Positions 27,715-39,376 of a stretch of 64,000 nt of DNA are shown piece by piece. Within the stretch, counting starts at the first letter, position 1, and every line of letters starts with the position of its first letter. A program made the position numbers and the translations under genes. This DNA comes from Vibrio thalassae (lineage in GTDB: Bacteria > Pseudomonadota > Gammaproteobacteria > Enterobacterales > Vibrionaceae), in NCBI RefSeq assembly GCF_900089835.1, contig NZ_OANU01000004.1:62001-126000 (forward strand). Reading direction: 5' to 3'. Under the pieces are notes generated by a model. That model saw nothing but the letters and a program-made list of their open reading frames with translations. It searched no databases and had not been told where the DNA came from.

Positions 27715-28914
27715 ATGCATCAGTCGTTTGCAGACATCACGTCATTTCTTATCCGTCATCAGAGTTATTGGCGTCATGATCCTTTTCATCAAGTGATCTC
27801 TGGACAAGTGGTATGGCAGCCATCAGCGCCTCGACTATTTGAGTGGCTGCAAACCTTGTCTTCGCAACAGATTCATCAACTCAAATCATCAACGCAATGC
27901 ACAATTGAAGCTCTAGAGCCTTATATTTCTGATATTCGAGCGATTCACACGGCCACTGAGCTTAGCTCGATATGTGCAGCAGATGAGCTTACCCTACCAA
28001 GAGGGCTCGATGCGGGTATTCCTGGCAGAAAGCTTGAGCAAATAAAGCAGATGACAACAGCGTGCTTAAATGACCACGCTGGTACAGAATGGTTAGAGTG
28101 GTGTTCCGGTAAAGGATTTCTAGGGCGGTTATTGGCCTCAGAATCAAAACAAACCGTCACGAGCTTTGAGTTTCAAGGCGCGCTTTGTAGAGCAGGGCAA
28201 CAAGAAGCGGATAAGCGCGCGCTCCCGATGCGGTTTGTTCAAGGTGATGCTTTTTCTCCCCAAGCGAAATGGGTCTTTAAGTCCACGCAGCATGCGGTTG
28301 CGCTTCATGCATGTGGTGACTTACACGTCACTCTTATTAAATACGCTGTAGAGCAGAGTTTGTCTGCGCTGACGATATCACCGTGTTGTTATCACCTTAT
28401 CCAAGGAGACAGTTATTCGCCTTTATCCCAAGAAGGTAAGGCGGCGAACCTGTCTCTTACTAAACAGGAATTGCGCATCCCGCTTCAAGAAACGGTGACC
28501 GGAGGGGAGCGTGTGCGCCGACATCGAGAAAAAGAGATGGTCTTTCGTTTAGGTTTTGATGCCTTGTGCCAACATCATCAGCTTAGCCAAGGTTATTTAC
28601 CTGTACCGAGTTTACAAAAATCGCAATTATCGCAAGGCTTTCAAGCGTTGTGTGAGTGGGCAGCTGGTAAGAAGCAGCTCGACTTACCAATGGTTGATTT
28701 TGACTATTTTGAAAAAATAGGTCAGCAACGTTATTGGCAAATGGAAGCACTAAGTTTGGTACAAGGCGTTTTTAGGCGACCGTTGGAAGTGTGGTTGGCT
28801 TTGGACAAGGCATTGTATCTACAACAGCAAGGTTTCAGTGTGGCACTCAGAACATTCTGTGAACCTAGCGTAACACCAAGAAATATTCTGATTCATGCGA
28901 TGAGACAGCAATAA
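27715..28914 (+). CDS. SAM-dependent methyltransferase (METTL25/GSTCD-like)
   Basis: This 399-residue protein has a Rossmann methyltransferase core: WLEWCSGKGFLGRLLA (SAM loop, about residues 125-142), ALHACGDLHVTLI near 200, and ISPCCYHLI near 223. The HACGD and SPCCYH motifs mark the Methyltransf_32 group (METTL25, GSTCD and TRM13 relatives), often linked to RNA modification. The substrate is unknown. ATG 27715 with AGGAGGG is the best start; the open frame begins earlier without a ribosome-binding site. It ends at a bidirectional terminator facing ald. Confidence 0.8.
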   Translation: MHQSFADITSFLIRHQSYWRHDPFHQVISGQVVWQPSAPRLFEWLQTLSSQQIHQLKSSTQCTIEALEPYISDIRAIHTATELSSICAADELTLPRGLDAGIPGRKLEQIKQMTTACLNDHAGTEWLEWCSGKGFLGRLLASESKQTVTSFEFQGALCRAGQQEADKRALPMRFVQGDAFSPQAKWVFKSTQHAVALHACGDLHVTLIKYAVEQSLSALTISPCCYHLIQGDSYSPLSQEGKAANLSLTKQELRIPLQETVTGGERVRRHREKEMVFRLGFDALCQHHQLSQGYLPVPSLQKSQLSQGFQALCEWAAGKKQLDLPMVDFDYFEKIGQQRYWQMEALSLVQGVFRRPLEVWLALDKALYLQQQGFSVALRTFCEPSVTPRNILIHAMRQQ

Positions 28915-28915
28915 A

Positions 28916-28938
28916 AAAACGGGCACGAGGCCCGTTTT
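28916..28938. terminator. Bidirectional terminator between methyltransferase gene and ald
   Basis: AAAACGGGC and GCCCGTTTT pair around ACGAG, directly after the stop codon of the upstream gene, with A and T runs on both flanks. Confidence 0.88.
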
Positions 28939-28964
28939 CACTTTTTGAAGTCTAGAACACGCGA

Positions 28965-30089
28965 TTAGTTAAACATAGCAATCGCTGTTGCTGGCTCCAC
29001 GTATTCTAGGTCGAAGCTTTCCGCTACTTCTTTGCAAGTCACTTTGCCGTGAATAACGTTTAGACCATCGAGGAAGCCTTTGTCTTCAGTCAGTGCTTGT
29101 TGATAACCTTTGTTCGCAAGCTTGATGATATAAGGCAAAGTGGCGTTGTTCAGCGCGAAAGTAGAAGTACGAGCAACCGCGCCAGGCATATTGGCAACGC
29201 AATAGTGAACGACATCATCAACAATATACGTCGGATCCGCGTGAGTGGTTGCATGGGATGTTTCGAAACAGCCACCCTGGTCGATGGCTACGTCAACGAT
29301 GGCTGCGCCTGGTTTCATTTTAGCAATGTGTTCTTTGGTGACCAGTTTAGGTGCCGCAGCACCAGGTACTAAAACAGCACCAATAACGAGATCTGCTTCT
29401 AGAACATGCTTCTCTAGAGCATCTTCAGTAGAATAAACGACTTTTGCGCGACCCTGGAATTCTTCATCCAAAACGCGTAATGTATCAATATTGCGGTCGA
29501 GGATTGTGACGTCTGCACGCATACCTACAGCCATGCGAGCAGCGTTAGAACCCACTACGCCACCACCAACGACAACGACCTTAGCTGGTTCTACCCCAGG
29601 TACGCCACCTAGTAGTAGACCTCGTCCACCATTGGACTTTTCGAGTGTTTGTGCGCCAGCCTGTATAGACATTCGCCCAGCGACTTCAGACATTGGTGCT
29701 AATAGTGGTAAGCGACCCATATTATCTGTTACAGTCTCATAAGCAATGCAGACAGCTTTGCTCTTGATTAGCTCTTCAGTTTGTGGAAAATCTGGTGCTA
29801 GGTGAAGATAAGTGAATAAAATTTGTCCTTCGCGTAACATAGCACGCTCGACAGCTTGAGGTTCTTTTACCTTAACAATCATCTCTGCTTTCGCAAAAAT
29901 GTCAGCAGCGGTAGGAAGAATGGATGCGCCTACAGCGATGTAATCATCGTCTGAAAAACCGATACCAACGCCAGCGTTAGTTTCAATGTAAACGTCGTGG
30001 CCGTTTGAGATTAGCTCTCGAACGCTTGCTGGAACCATACCAACGCGGTATTCGTGGTTTTTAATTTCTTTAGGTACGCCAATTATCAT
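28965..30089 (-). CDS. ald: Alanine dehydrogenase
   Basis: This 374-residue NAD-dependent enzyme interconverts L-alanine and pyruvate plus ammonia. The N-terminus MIIGVPKEIKNHEYRVG is diagnostic, and the Rossmann motif VVVVGGGVVGSNAARMAVG lies near residue 170. It is divergent from lrp with a 156-bp shared control region. Regulation of ald by Lrp-family proteins is known in several bacteria and is likely here. Confidence 0.96.
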   Translation of the reverse strand: MIIGVPKEIKNHEYRVGMVPASVRELISNGHDVYIETNAGVGIGFSDDDYIAVGASILPTAADIFAKAEMIVKVKEPQAVERAMLREGQILFTYLHLAPDFPQTEELIKSKAVCIAYETVTDNMGRLPLLAPMSEVAGRMSIQAGAQTLEKSNGGRGLLLGGVPGVEPAKVVVVGGGVVGSNAARMAVGMRADVTILDRNIDTLRVLDEEFQGRAKVVYSTEDALEKHVLEADLVIGAVLVPGAAAPKLVTKEHIAKMKPGAAIVDVAIDQGGCFETSHATTHADPTYIVDDVVHYCVANMPGAVARTSTFALNNATLPYIIKLANKGYQQALTEDKGFLDGLNVIHGKVTCKEVAESFDLEYVEPATAIAMFN

Positions 30090-30245
30090 CCTGACTCCTC
30101 TATATATTGTGGTTGTATTAACTGTGTGTAGGGTGTTATTGTCGAATTAAGTACTAGTATATAAGCTAATAAACAAAATTTGATACTGAATATTACAGAG
30201 TTGTAGTATATTTTTTTGCAAGGAAGTAACAAGGTGGAATAAAAA

Positions 30246-30740
30246 ATGGCAGACAACTATAAGAAACCGTCCAAGGAACTAGACCGAATTGACCGCAACA
30301 TTCTAAATGAGTTGCAAAAAGATGGTCGAATCTCAAACGTTGAACTCTCCAAACGAGTGGGTCTTTCTCCTACTCCATGTTTAGAGCGTGTGCGTCGACT
30401 TGAGAGACAGGGATATATTACGGGTTACACTGCTCTTCTTAACCCTCAATATTTAGACGCGTCACTACTTGTTTTCGTAGAAATTACGCTAAACCGTGGT
30501 GCGCCGGATGTGTTCGAGCAGTTTAATACTGCGGTACAAAAGCTGGATGATATTCAAGAGTGTCATCTAGTTTCTGGTGATTTCGACTATCTTTTGAAAA
30601 CAAGGGTGTCGGATATGGGTGCTTATCGTAAACTTCTTGGGGATACTTTACTCCGTCTACCGGGTGTAAATGACACACGTACGTACGTTGTAATGGAAGA
30701 AGTGAAGCAAACCAACCAGCTAGTGATCAAAACCCGCTAA
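30246..30740 (+). CDS. lrp: Leucine-responsive regulatory protein Lrp
   Basis: This 164-residue global regulator has an N-terminal helix-turn-helix (LDRIDRNILNELQKDGRISN, then VELSKRVGLSPTPCLERVRRL) and a C-terminal RAM/AsnC domain that binds leucine or alanine and forms octamers. Length and sequence match E. coli Lrp (164). It is transcribed away from ald. A hairpin terminator at 30853 separates it from ftsK, the usual downstream neighbour. Confidence 0.96.
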   Translation: MADNYKKPSKELDRIDRNILNELQKDGRISNVELSKRVGLSPTPCLERVRRLERQGYITGYTALLNPQYLDASLLVFVEITLNRGAPDVFEQFNTAVQKLDDIQECHLVSGDFDYLLKTRVSDMGAYRKLLGDTLLRLPGVNDTRTYVVMEEVKQTNQLVIKTR

Positions 30741-30852
30741 ACTGTAATGACAGTAAGTCTTACAGGAAGTTGACTAAAGTAATGAAAATCCATGCTTTAT
30801 TCACTCCCTAGATTGGGTTTTAATCCTTGATGTGGTTAAATCAACGAATACA

Positions 30853-30882
30853 CCGAGCGGCTTTTGCCGCTCGGGCTGTTTT
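30853..30882 (+). terminator. Intrinsic terminator between lrp and ftsK
   Basis: CCGAGCGGC and GCCGCTCGG form a perfect 9-bp stem with a TTTT loop. The T-tract is short and interrupted (GCTGTTTTC), and the ftsK start follows about 10 bases later, so readthrough is likely. Confidence 0.75.
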
Positions 30883-30892
30883 CAATAATTAG

Positions 30893-33800
30893 ATGTTGGT
30901 TATGTTCAAACAGGACAAAAAAAGAGTCGAAACGATTATCAAGACTAGCGAAGAGCAAGAAGCGCTTCGCCTTAACGGATTTCAACGGCTGAGGGAATGC
31001 TGCTTTATCTTAGCTGTGCTTACGTCCATTCTGCTCGCTGTAGCATTATTTACCTTTAATCCTGCCGATCCTTCTTGGTCACAGACTTCTTGGGGAGGAG
31101 AGATTCAAAACTCAGGCGGTATTGTCGGCGCATGGTTTGCGGACACCTTATTTTTTGTCTTTGGTTCTTTGGCATACCCAATACCATTTATTGTGGCATT
31201 CAGTGCTTGGGTCTTTTTCCGTAATCGTGATGAAGACGATGAGATCGATCTAATGATCTGGGGAACGCGTATCCTTGGGTTGGTTATCCTTATCTTAACC
31301 AGTTGTGGTCTCGCTGATATCAACTTCGATGATATTTGGTACTTTTCATCCGGTGGTGTGATTGGTGATGTGCTAACCAGTCTTGCTTTACCTACGCTTA
31401 ATGTTCTAGGAACGACCATAGTCTTGCTATTTCTTTGGGGTGCCGGCTTTACGCTATTAACTGGTGTTTCATGGTTGAGTATTGTTGAATGGATTGGCGA
31501 CTCTGTATTGTCGATGTCCTCCAGTGTTGTCAATAAAGCCCGTGGCACCAAAGAAGAAGTGTACGAGCCAGTTTTATCTCAACCTGAACGAGCAGAGTTG
31601 GCTGACGATCTGCCGCACTTCTCAGCAAAAGCGAATGAGTCTGAAACGGACGCTGCAGAGACTGCTCCGGCTACGAAAAAGCGGTACAACATTCATGTAC
31701 CAGAACCAGTGACTACCGTCGCAGCTCAGGCTACTTCGAATAAAGAAGAAGAGTTCGATACGCTGTTTTCTAAAGACTGGCAACAGCCAGAGACGGACAC
31801 GCAGCGTATCGAACCGACGATGACTATGCCTGAGCCGGATGTTGAACCAGAACCGGAATATCATCACGTAGCTGCGACTATTGAACCTGTTGCTCCTATC
31901 TATGAAGCGAAAGAACAACAGCCATCAGAGCATTTTGAGTCTGATGAGCAACCGCAAGTAGAACGGACTCTTCAGCTGGGCGCAACTATCGAAGAGCTTG
32001 AAATGGCTGCGCGCTCCAGTGATGATTTCGCAGCGCAAGACAATGACGCACGTGAAATGGACGCTTCTATACCGGCGTCAACGTCTGCGGTGATTGGCGT
32101 GGCGACATTAGCGTCTGCAACCCAAGCGGAAACGTTGGCAGAAACTGTCAACGTCGACAATATGCCGTGTGAGACGAATGAGTCGGTAACTGAAACGCCA
32201 TCGGTTGATAATCCACGTTTTGACGCTGCGAGCATCGATTCACCATCCGAGCCAACGTCTCAAGCTAATAATGAGTTAGGGGACTTTGAAGCACTTGATG
32301 TTGAGCCTTCTCGTACCCATATTGAACCGAGATTTGATATCGATGAATTTGAGCAAGAAGAGACACTGCACGCATCAGCACATCAACAAAGTCCTGAAAA
32401 TCAGGATGTTGATCCAGACTCTGCTGCGTTCCAAAATCTAGTTGCGGATGCCCAGAAAGCGCAGATGGCGAAAATGAACCCGTTCTTAGTGCAGCAAGAG
32501 CAGAATCTTCCTAAGCCTGCAGAGCCACTTCCTACACTAGAACTGCTTTATCATCCAGAGAAGCGTGAGAACTTTATCGACCGAGAAGCACTAGAAAACA
32601 TTGCTCGTTTGGTTGAATCTAAATTAGCAGACTACAAGATAAAAGCCGAGGTGGTGGATATCTTCCCTGGCCCTGTGATCACTCGTTTTGAGCTAGACCT
32701 TGCTCCGGGTGTTAAAGTGAGTCGTATTTCAGGTTTATCGATGGACTTAGCCCGTTCACTGTCAGCAATGGCCGTTCGTGTGGTTGAAGTGATTCCTGGT
32801 AAACCTTACGTTGGACTTGAACTGCCGAACATGTCTCGTCAAACGGTATTCTTCTCTGATGTTGTTGGCAGTCAGGCATTTATTGAAGCGAAATCTCCGA
32901 CAACGGTCGTACTTGGTCAAGATATCGCCGGTGATGCCGTCGTCGCTGATCTATCGAAGATGCCTCACGTGTTGGTGGCAGGTACAACCGGTTCAGGTAA
33001 ATCGGTCGGTGTGAACGTAATGATTCTGAGTATGCTTTATAAAGCGACGCCAGAAGATGTTCGCTTTATTATGATCGACCCGAAAATGTTGGAGCTCTCG
33101 GTTTATGAGGGCATTCCTCATCTGTTATCCGAAGTCGTAACAGATATGAAAGACGCGTCTAATGCCCTGCGTTGGTGTGTGGGAGAAATGGAACGTCGTT
33201 ACAAACTGATGTCAGCGTTAGGCGTTCGTAATATTAAAGGCTTTAACGACAAACTTAAGATGGCTGCTGAAGCTGGGCATCCAATTCACGATCCATTATG
33301 GCAAGCTGGAGACAGCATGGATCCTGAGCCGCCTTTACTTGAAAAACTACCATATATCGTTGTTGTCGTTGATGAATTTGCCGACTTGATGATGGTGGTC
33401 GGTAAGAAGGTGGAAGAATTGATTGCTCGGTTGGCACAAAAAGCACGTGCGGCGGGTGTACACCTTATTCTTGCCACTCAGCGACCTTCAGTGGATGTTA
33501 TTACCGGTCTTATCAAGGCTAACATTCCAACTCGTGTGGCCTTTACCGTTTCGACTAAGACCGATTCTCGTACCATTCTCGATCAAGGTGGTGCGGAGTC
33601 TCTGCTAGGTATGGGTGACATGTTGTATTTGCCACCTGGCTCAAGTCATACCACGCGCGTTCACGGTGCTTTTGCATCGGACGATGATGTTCATGCGGTG
33701 GTAAATAACTGGAAAGCCCGCGGCAAACCGAATTACATTGAAGAGATTACCAGCGGTGAGCAATCGCCAGAAACCTTACTCCCAGGTGAGAAAATGGAAG

Positions 33801-34012
33801 GTGATGAAGAGATGGATCCGCTGTTCGACCAAGTTGTTGAGCACGTTGTTCAGTCTCGCCGTGGTTCGGTGTCTGGGGTACAAAGACGATTTAAGATTGG
33901 CTACAACCGCGCTGCTCGTATTGTCGAGCAACTAGAGGCGCAAGGCATTGTTAGTGCACCAGGTCATAATGGTAACCGTGAGGTGCTAGCACCGCCGCCA
34001 CCGAAAGATTAA
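30893..34012 (+). CDS. ftsK: DNA translocase FtsK
   Basis: This septal protein of 1039 residues pumps chromosomal DNA toward dif sites and activates XerCD recombination. Residues 40-215 hold four to five membrane helices. A long acidic, low-complexity linker (about 230-530) follows. The motor has Walker A ([18 protein letters not shown], near residue 700) and Walker B ([13 protein letters not shown]). A C-terminal winged-helix gamma domain reads polar KOPS sites ([18 protein letters not shown]). An in-frame ATG at 30902 (MFKQDKK) may be the true start; neither has a clear Shine-Dalgarno. Confidence 0.95.
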   Translation: MLVMFKQDKKRVETIIKTSEEQEALRLNGFQRLRECCFILAVLTSILLAVALFTFNPADPSWSQTSWGGEIQNSGGIVGAWFADTLFFVFGSLAYPIPFIVAFSAWVFFRNRDEDDEIDLMIWGTRILGLVILILTSCGLADINFDDIWYFSSGGVIGDVLTSLALPTLNVLGTTIVLLFLWGAGFTLLTGVSWLSIVEWIGDSVLSMSSSVVNKARGTKEEVYEPVLSQPERAELADDLPHFSAKANESETDAAETAPATKKRYNIHVPEPVTTVAAQATSNKEEEFDTLFSKDWQQPETDTQRIEPTMTMPEPDVEPEPEYHHVAATIEPVAPIYEAKEQQPSEHFESDEQPQVERTLQLGATIEELEMAARSSDDFAAQDNDAREMDASIPASTSAVIGVATLASATQAETLAETVNVDNMPCETNESVTETPSVDNPRFDAASIDSPSEPTSQANNELGDFEALDVEPSRTHIEPRFDIDEFEQEETLHASAHQQSPENQDVDPDSAAFQNLVADAQKAQMAKMNPFLVQQEQNLPKPAEPLPTLELLYHPEKRENFIDREALENIARLVESKLADYKIKAEVVDIFPGPVITRFELDLAPGVKVSRISGLSMDLARSLSAMAVRVVEVIPGKPYVGLELPNMSRQTVFFSDVVGSQAFIEAKSPTTVVLGQDIAGDAVVADLSKMPHVLVAGTTGSGKSVGVNVMILSMLYKATPEDVRFIMIDPKMLELSVYEGIPHLLSEVVTDMKDASNALRWCVGEMERRYKLMSALGVRNIKGFNDKLKMAAEAGHPIHDPLWQAGDSMDPEPPLLEKLPYIVVVVDEFADLMMVVGKKVEELIARLAQKARAAGVHLILATQRPSVDVITGLIKANIPTRVAFTVSTKTDSRTILDQGGAESLLGMGDMLYLPPGSSHTTRVHGAFASDDDVHAVVNNWKARGKPNYIEEITSGEQSPETLLPGEKMEGDEEMDPLFDQVVEHVVQSRRGSVSGVQRRFKIGYNRAARIVEQLEAQGIVSAPGHNGNREVLAPPPPKD

Positions 34013-34041
34013 TAACGATTGATAAGCTCTGAGGAGACTAC

Positions 34042-34659
34042 ATGAAGAAATGGTTAACGCTCGCAATTTTGAGCTTTTCCACACTAGGCTTTTCTGCTCT
34101 AGCAACAGCGACGCCTCAACAGGAGCTAAGCGACAGACTACAACTGAACGATGGCTTCAGTGCCACGTTCACTCAAAAAGTCACTAGCCCTGACGGTGAG
34201 GTGGTGATGGAAGGAAAGGGAAACGTTGAGATTTCACGCCCGAGTATGTTCCGCTGGGTAACGACGATGCCAGATGAAAATGTCTTGGTCTCAGATGGTC
34301 GCAACCTGTGGTACTACAGCCCATTTATCGAACAAGTTAGTATTTATAATCAGGAACAAGCCACGGAACAAACGCCGTTTGTATTATTAACTCGTAATCG
34401 TGCCAGCGATTGGGATAACTACAGCGTCAACCAAAAAGGGGACGTCTTTACTCTTATCCCAACAGCTGTTGATTCAACGCAGGGGCAGTTCCAGATCAAT
34501 ATCGACAGCAAAGGGATTGTGCATGGCTTTAATGTTATTGAACAGGATGGCCAGAAAGGCACCTTTGTGTTTAACCATATTAAGGTAGGTAAACCTTCAG
34601 CTGATCGATTTACCTTTGTTATTCCTAATGGCGTCGAAGTGGACGACCAAAGGAACTAG
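34042..34659 (+). CDS. lolA: Outer-membrane lipoprotein carrier protein LolA
   Basis: This 205-residue periplasmic chaperone moves lipoproteins from LolCDE to LolB. A signal peptide covers residues 1-23 (cleavage after ALATA). The mature part has the family features [25 protein letters not shown] and the YYSPFIEQV strand. It lies 29 bp after ftsK and 8 bp before rarA, the conserved ftsK-lolA-rarA-serS block. Confidence 0.95.
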   Translation: MKKWLTLAILSFSTLGFSALATATPQQELSDRLQLNDGFSATFTQKVTSPDGEVVMEGKGNVEISRPSMFRWVTTMPDENVLVSDGRNLWYYSPFIEQVSIYNQEQATEQTPFVLLTRNRASDWDNYSVNQKGDVFTLIPTAVDSTQGQFQINIDSKGIVHGFNVIEQDGQKGTFVFNHIKVGKPSADRFTFVIPNGVEVDDQRN

Positions 34660-34667
34660 GAGATTGC

Positions 34668-36017
34668 GTGAGTAATTTCAGTTTTGACTTTTCAGGGGAC
34701 GAAGATTTTCGTCCCCTTGCTGCTAGAATGCGCCCAGAAAATGTTGAGCAATATATTGGTCAACAGCATATTCTTGGTGTGGGGAAACCGCTTCGACGTG
34801 CGCTTGAAGCGGGTCAATTACACTCTATGATCCTCTGGGGGCCGCCAGGTACAGGGAAAACAACACTTGCTGAAGTCGCGGCAAATTACGCTGATGCAGA
34901 AGTGGAGCGAGTCTCAGCGGTGACTTCAGGGGTCAAAGACATTCGCGCCGCTATCGAGCGAGCTCGTGAGAATAAACTAGCCGGTAAACGAACGATCCTG
35001 TTTGTGGACGAGGTTCATCGTTTCAACAAAAGCCAACAAGATGCATTTTTACCGCATATTGAAGATGGCACAGTAACCTTTATTGGGGCGACGACCGAAA
35101 ACCCGTCATTTGAACTGAATAATGCATTGCTGTCTCGAGCAAGAGTGTACAAACTGACCTCTTTGGATAAAGCCGACATTTTATCGGTTTTGGAGCAGGC
35201 CAGAGACGACGAAAAACGAGGCTTAGGCAGTATTGCGGCGACATTCCATGACAATGTGCTAGAGCGATTAGCTGAGCTAGTGAATGGTGATGCTCGTATG
35301 TCGCTAAACTACCTAGAGCTTCTTTACGATATGGCTGAAGATAATGCTCAGGGTGAGAAAGATATTACTCTCGCACTATTGGCGGAAGTTGCAGGTGAGA
35401 AAGTCAATCGCTTCGATAATAAGGGCGATATTTGGTATGACCTGATCTCCGCTGTGCACAAATCGATTCGTGGCTCAAATCCAGATGCTGCGCTCTATTG
35501 GTCGGCTCGGATGATAGCGGCAGGTTGCGATCCTTTATATATTGCACGTCGATTACTAGCGATTGCGTCAGAGGATGTAGGTAATGCTGATCCTAGAGCG
35601 ATGCAAGTTGCGTTGTCCGCGTGGGACTGTTTTACGCGTGTTGGGCCAGCTGAGGGCGAGAGAGCTATTGCTCAAGCCATTGTGTATTTGGCATGCGCAC
35701 CAAAAAGTAACGCGGTGTATACCGCCTGGAAGCAGGCACTCACTGACGCCCATAATCTACCAGAGTATGAAGTGCCGCATCACCTTAGAAATGCGCCAAC
35801 TTCACTAATGAAAGATATGGGATACGGTGCAGGGTATCGTTACGCTCATGACGAGCCGGGCGCTTATGCTGCTGGTGAGCGCTATTTGCCGCCGGAAATG
35901 GAAGGAACGCGCTATTATCAGCCCACAAATCGTGGTCTCGAAACCAAAATTGGCGAAAAGTTAGATTATCTGGCGGATTTAGACGCAAAAAGCCCACAAA
36001 AGCGCTATGAAAAGTAG
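34668..36017 (+). CDS. rarA: Replication-associated recombination protein RarA
   Basis: This 449-residue AAA+ ATPase (MgsA, related to eukaryotic WRNIP1) acts at stalled replication forks. Walker A is GPPGTGKTT (near residue 62), Walker [18 protein letters not shown], sensor 1 [10 protein letters not shown]. It starts with GTG behind TAGGAG. A C-terminal tetramerisation domain follows the AAA+ core. It is part of the ftsK-lolA-rarA unit and ends about 100 bp before serS. Confidence 0.95.
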   Translation: MSNFSFDFSGDEDFRPLAARMRPENVEQYIGQQHILGVGKPLRRALEAGQLHSMILWGPPGTGKTTLAEVAANYADAEVERVSAVTSGVKDIRAAIERARENKLAGKRTILFVDEVHRFNKSQQDAFLPHIEDGTVTFIGATTENPSFELNNALLSRARVYKLTSLDKADILSVLEQARDDEKRGLGSIAATFHDNVLERLAELVNGDARMSLNYLELLYDMAEDNAQGEKDITLALLAEVAGEKVNRFDNKGDIWYDLISAVHKSIRGSNPDAALYWSARMIAAGCDPLYIARRLLAIASEDVGNADPRAMQVALSAWDCFTRVGPAEGERAIAQAIVYLACAPKSNAVYTAWKQALTDAHNLPEYEVPHHLRNAPTSLMKDMGYGAGYRYAHDEPGAYAAGERYLPPEMEGTRYYQPTNRGLETKIGEKLDYLADLDAKSPQKRYEK

Positions 36018-36087
36018 TGGCTTTTAGTTATCTTTATCCGGTTAACAAATTAATATCTACAACTGGTTGTAAAGTAATCAGTTGTAG

Positions 36088-37428
<1,341 letters not shown>

Positions 37429-37448
37429 TTGATAGCCTATTCATTATT

Positions 37449-37473
37449 AAGCCCAGCAATTCTGGGCTTTTTT
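37449..37473 (+). terminator. Intrinsic terminator of serS
   Basis: AAGCCCAG and CTGGGCTT pair around CAATT, followed by six Ts. Confidence 0.9.
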
Positions 37474-37585
37474 GTGCCCATAAGCTGCTCTGTTCTTTTC
37501 TGAGTGATCGATGTGAGTAATAACTATTACATCAAAGTAATAGTCTTTCGTTTTTTAGATGGATTATTAATCTATTCACAATGGT

Positions 37586-37611
37586 TATAATGTCCACCTT
37601 ACCACGGTAAG
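37586..37611 (+). promoter_or_regulatory. Promoter -10 element and operator-like palindrome ahead of DksA-like gene
   Basis: TATAAT (37586-37591) is followed 7 bp later by CTTACC-AC-GGTAAG (37598-37611), a palindrome with 6-bp arms that would lie at the transcription start. A further dyad, CTATTAC-N6-GTAATAG, lies at 37524-37543. No regulator is assigned. Confidence 0.45.
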
Positions 37612-37643
37612 TATTCATTTCTCGACCTAACTGAGGAGGGCAT

Positions 37644-37910
37644 ATGGCCGTAGGGTGGGCGAATGACGATAGTGTCAGCCAACAAATTCAAAATACCATT
37701 GACGATGAGATTTCGCGCGTAAGAAGCGCAACAAGTTGTGGCGAAAGTGCACTTTACTGTGACGAGTGTGGAGAGCCAATTCCCGAAGCGAGACGCAGAG
37801 CAATAAAGGGTGTGAGATTTTGTATTCAATGTCAGCAGTCTTTAGAGCAACTGACTCAACGTCAGGCACTGTTTAATCGCAGGGCAAGTAAAGATAGTCA
37901 ACTACGTTAA
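37644..37910 (+). CDS. DksA/TraR-family zinc-finger protein (YbiI-like)
   Basis: This 88-residue protein contains the DksA/TraR zinc finger CDECGEPIPEARR...CIQCQ (residues about 39-63). It lacks the long coiled coil of DksA. Small members such as E. coli YbiI and phage/plasmid TraR may act at the RNA polymerase secondary channel; the role of this one is unknown. A very strong ribosome-binding site (AGGAGGG) precedes the ATG. It is monocistronic, with its own promoter and terminator. Confidence 0.88.
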   Translation: MAVGWANDDSVSQQIQNTIDDEISRVRSATSCGESALYCDECGEPIPEARRRAIKGVRFCIQCQQSLEQLTQRQALFNRRASKDSQLR

Positions 37911-37925
37911 TTGTCATCGTTTCAC

Positions 37926-37960
37926 AAAGCGGTTTGAAGTCAAACGTCAAACCGCTTTTT
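37926..37960 (+). terminator. Intrinsic terminator of the DksA-like gene
   Basis: AAAGCGGTTTGA and TCAAACCGCTTT form a 12-bp perfect stem with a 9-nt loop and trailing Ts. It may also serve bioA from the other strand, where the T-run is shorter. Confidence 0.88.
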
Positions 37961-37973
37961 CGTATCGGTTAGT

Positions 37974-39257
37974 CTAGTCCTGAATGAAGCAAGCTTCGCT
38001 TTCTAACGCTAATTCAATGGCCTTAACTAAGGCTTCAATATGTTCCGGCTGGCTAATGTAAGGTGGCATCATATAGATAAGCTTGCCAAAAGGTCGGATC
38101 CAAACTCCTTGCTCGACAAAGTGCTGCTGAATCACTTCCACATTGACGGGGTTGTTGGTTTCGACCACGCCAATCGCGCCAAGCCAACGAACGTCTTTCA
38201 CTTGCTGGTGGCGAGTTAAAGCCGGGAGCAGCTTGGCAAAGAGTGACTCGATACTGCGAACTTGTTGCTGCCAATGATTCTCCGCAATCAGATCCAGACT
38301 GGCTGAGGCGACAGCGCAGGCTAACGGGTTACCCATAAAAGTAGGTCCATGCATAAAACAGCCTGCTTCTCCACCACATACGGTGTCGGCTACATGCTTC
38401 GATGTTAGCGTGGCAGACAATGTCATATAACCGCCAGTCAATGCCTTGCCAACACACATAATGTCGGGCTGAATGTCTGCATGTTCACAAGCAAACCGTT
38501 TTCCTGTTCTTCCAAATCCCGTGGCGATTTCATCCAAAATAAGCAAAATACCGTACTGGTCACAGAGCTCGCGCACTCGTGAAAGAAACATGGGGTGATA
38601 AATTCGCATCCCACCAGCACCTTGAACGATCGGTTCAAGGATCACGGCGGCGATCTTTCGATGATGTAAGTCCATCTTGGCTTTAAAGTCGGCAATATCG
38701 GCGTCATCCCACTGCTCTCCAAAACCTAATGTTGGCGATTTTGCAAAAATATGCTCGGGAAGAAAGCCTTTGTACAAACTGTGCATTGAGTTGTTGGGGT
38801 CGGTCACCGACATAGCCGCAAAGGTATCCCCATGATAGCCGTGACTTAATGTTAAGAATTTAGGACGGCTTTCTCCTTTTGCATGCCAATATTGCAGCGC
38901 CATCTTTAAGCTTACCTCAACGGCGACCGAACCAGAATCAGCTAAGAAAATGTGCTGAAGATTATCAGGCGCTAATGCGAGCAGTCGTTTACTAACATCG
39001 ATGGCTGGTTGATGCGTAATACCACCAAACATTACGTGAGCCATCTTTTCGCTTTGCTCAGTTAAAGCTTGGTTAAGCTTTGGATGATTATAGCCATGTA
39101 TCGCCGACCACCAAGATGACATGCCATCTATGAGTTCTCGGCCATCTTCTAAGTGAAGAGTTACGTCATGGGCAGAGACGACGGGATAGCAAGTTAAAGG
39201 GTTGAGGGTCGAGGTGTAAGGGTGCCAGATATGCTGTCTATCAAACTCTAAATCCAT
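37974..39257 (-). CDS. bioA: Adenosylmethionine-8-amino-7-oxononanoate aminotransferase
   Basis: This 427-residue PLP enzyme makes 7,8-diaminopelargonate from KAPA, with SAM as amino donor. Family motifs: IWHPYTS at the N-terminus, DGMSSWWSAIHGYNHP, LILDEIATGFGRTG, and the PLP lysine in CVGKALTGGYM. Length matches E. coli BioA (429). It diverges from bioBFCD across a 119-bp region that carries a BirA-type operator. Confidence 0.95.
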   Translation of the reverse strand: MDLEFDRQHIWHPYTSTLNPLTCYPVVSAHDVTLHLEDGRELIDGMSSWWSAIHGYNHPKLNQALTEQSEKMAHVMFGGITHQPAIDVSKRLLALAPDNLQHIFLADSGSVAVEVSLKMALQYWHAKGESRPKFLTLSHGYHGDTFAAMSVTDPNNSMHSLYKGFLPEHIFAKSPTLGFGEQWDDADIADFKAKMDLHHRKIAAVILEPIVQGAGGMRIYHPMFLSRVRELCDQYGILLILDEIATGFGRTGKRFACEHADIQPDIMCVGKALTGGYMTLSATLTSKHVADTVCGGEAGCFMHGPTFMGNPLACAVASASLDLIAENHWQQQVRSIESLFAKLLPALTRHQQVKDVRWLGAIGVVETNNPVNVEVIQQHFVEQGVWIRPFGKLIYMMPPYISQPEHIEALVKAIELALESEACFIQD

Positions 39258-39285
39258 GAATAATCTCTGATTAAAAATTAACCAA

Positions 39286-39318
39286 ATGTAAACGTTTTGG
39301 TGTGGTCGGTGTTGACAG
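39286..39318. promoter_or_regulatory. BirA operator and bioB promoter
   Basis: ATGTAAACG-N15-TGTTGACAG resembles the BirA operator TTGTAAACC-N15-GGTTTACAA, with 6 of 9 dyad positions symmetric. The right half overlaps a -35 TTGACA (39312-39317), followed after 16 bp by TACACT as -10. Repressor binding would block bioBFCD and, by position, bioA. Confidence 0.65.
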
Positions 39319-39376
39319 TGTACCGCTTGTCAGTACACTAGCCAAGACTAATTATAAGTGAGCAAAGGATTAACCA

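Noticed and set aside
31105-31551. 148-codon minus-strand frame opposite ftsK
   Set aside because: It overlaps the conserved membrane domain of FtsK and has no ribosome-binding site or family likeness.
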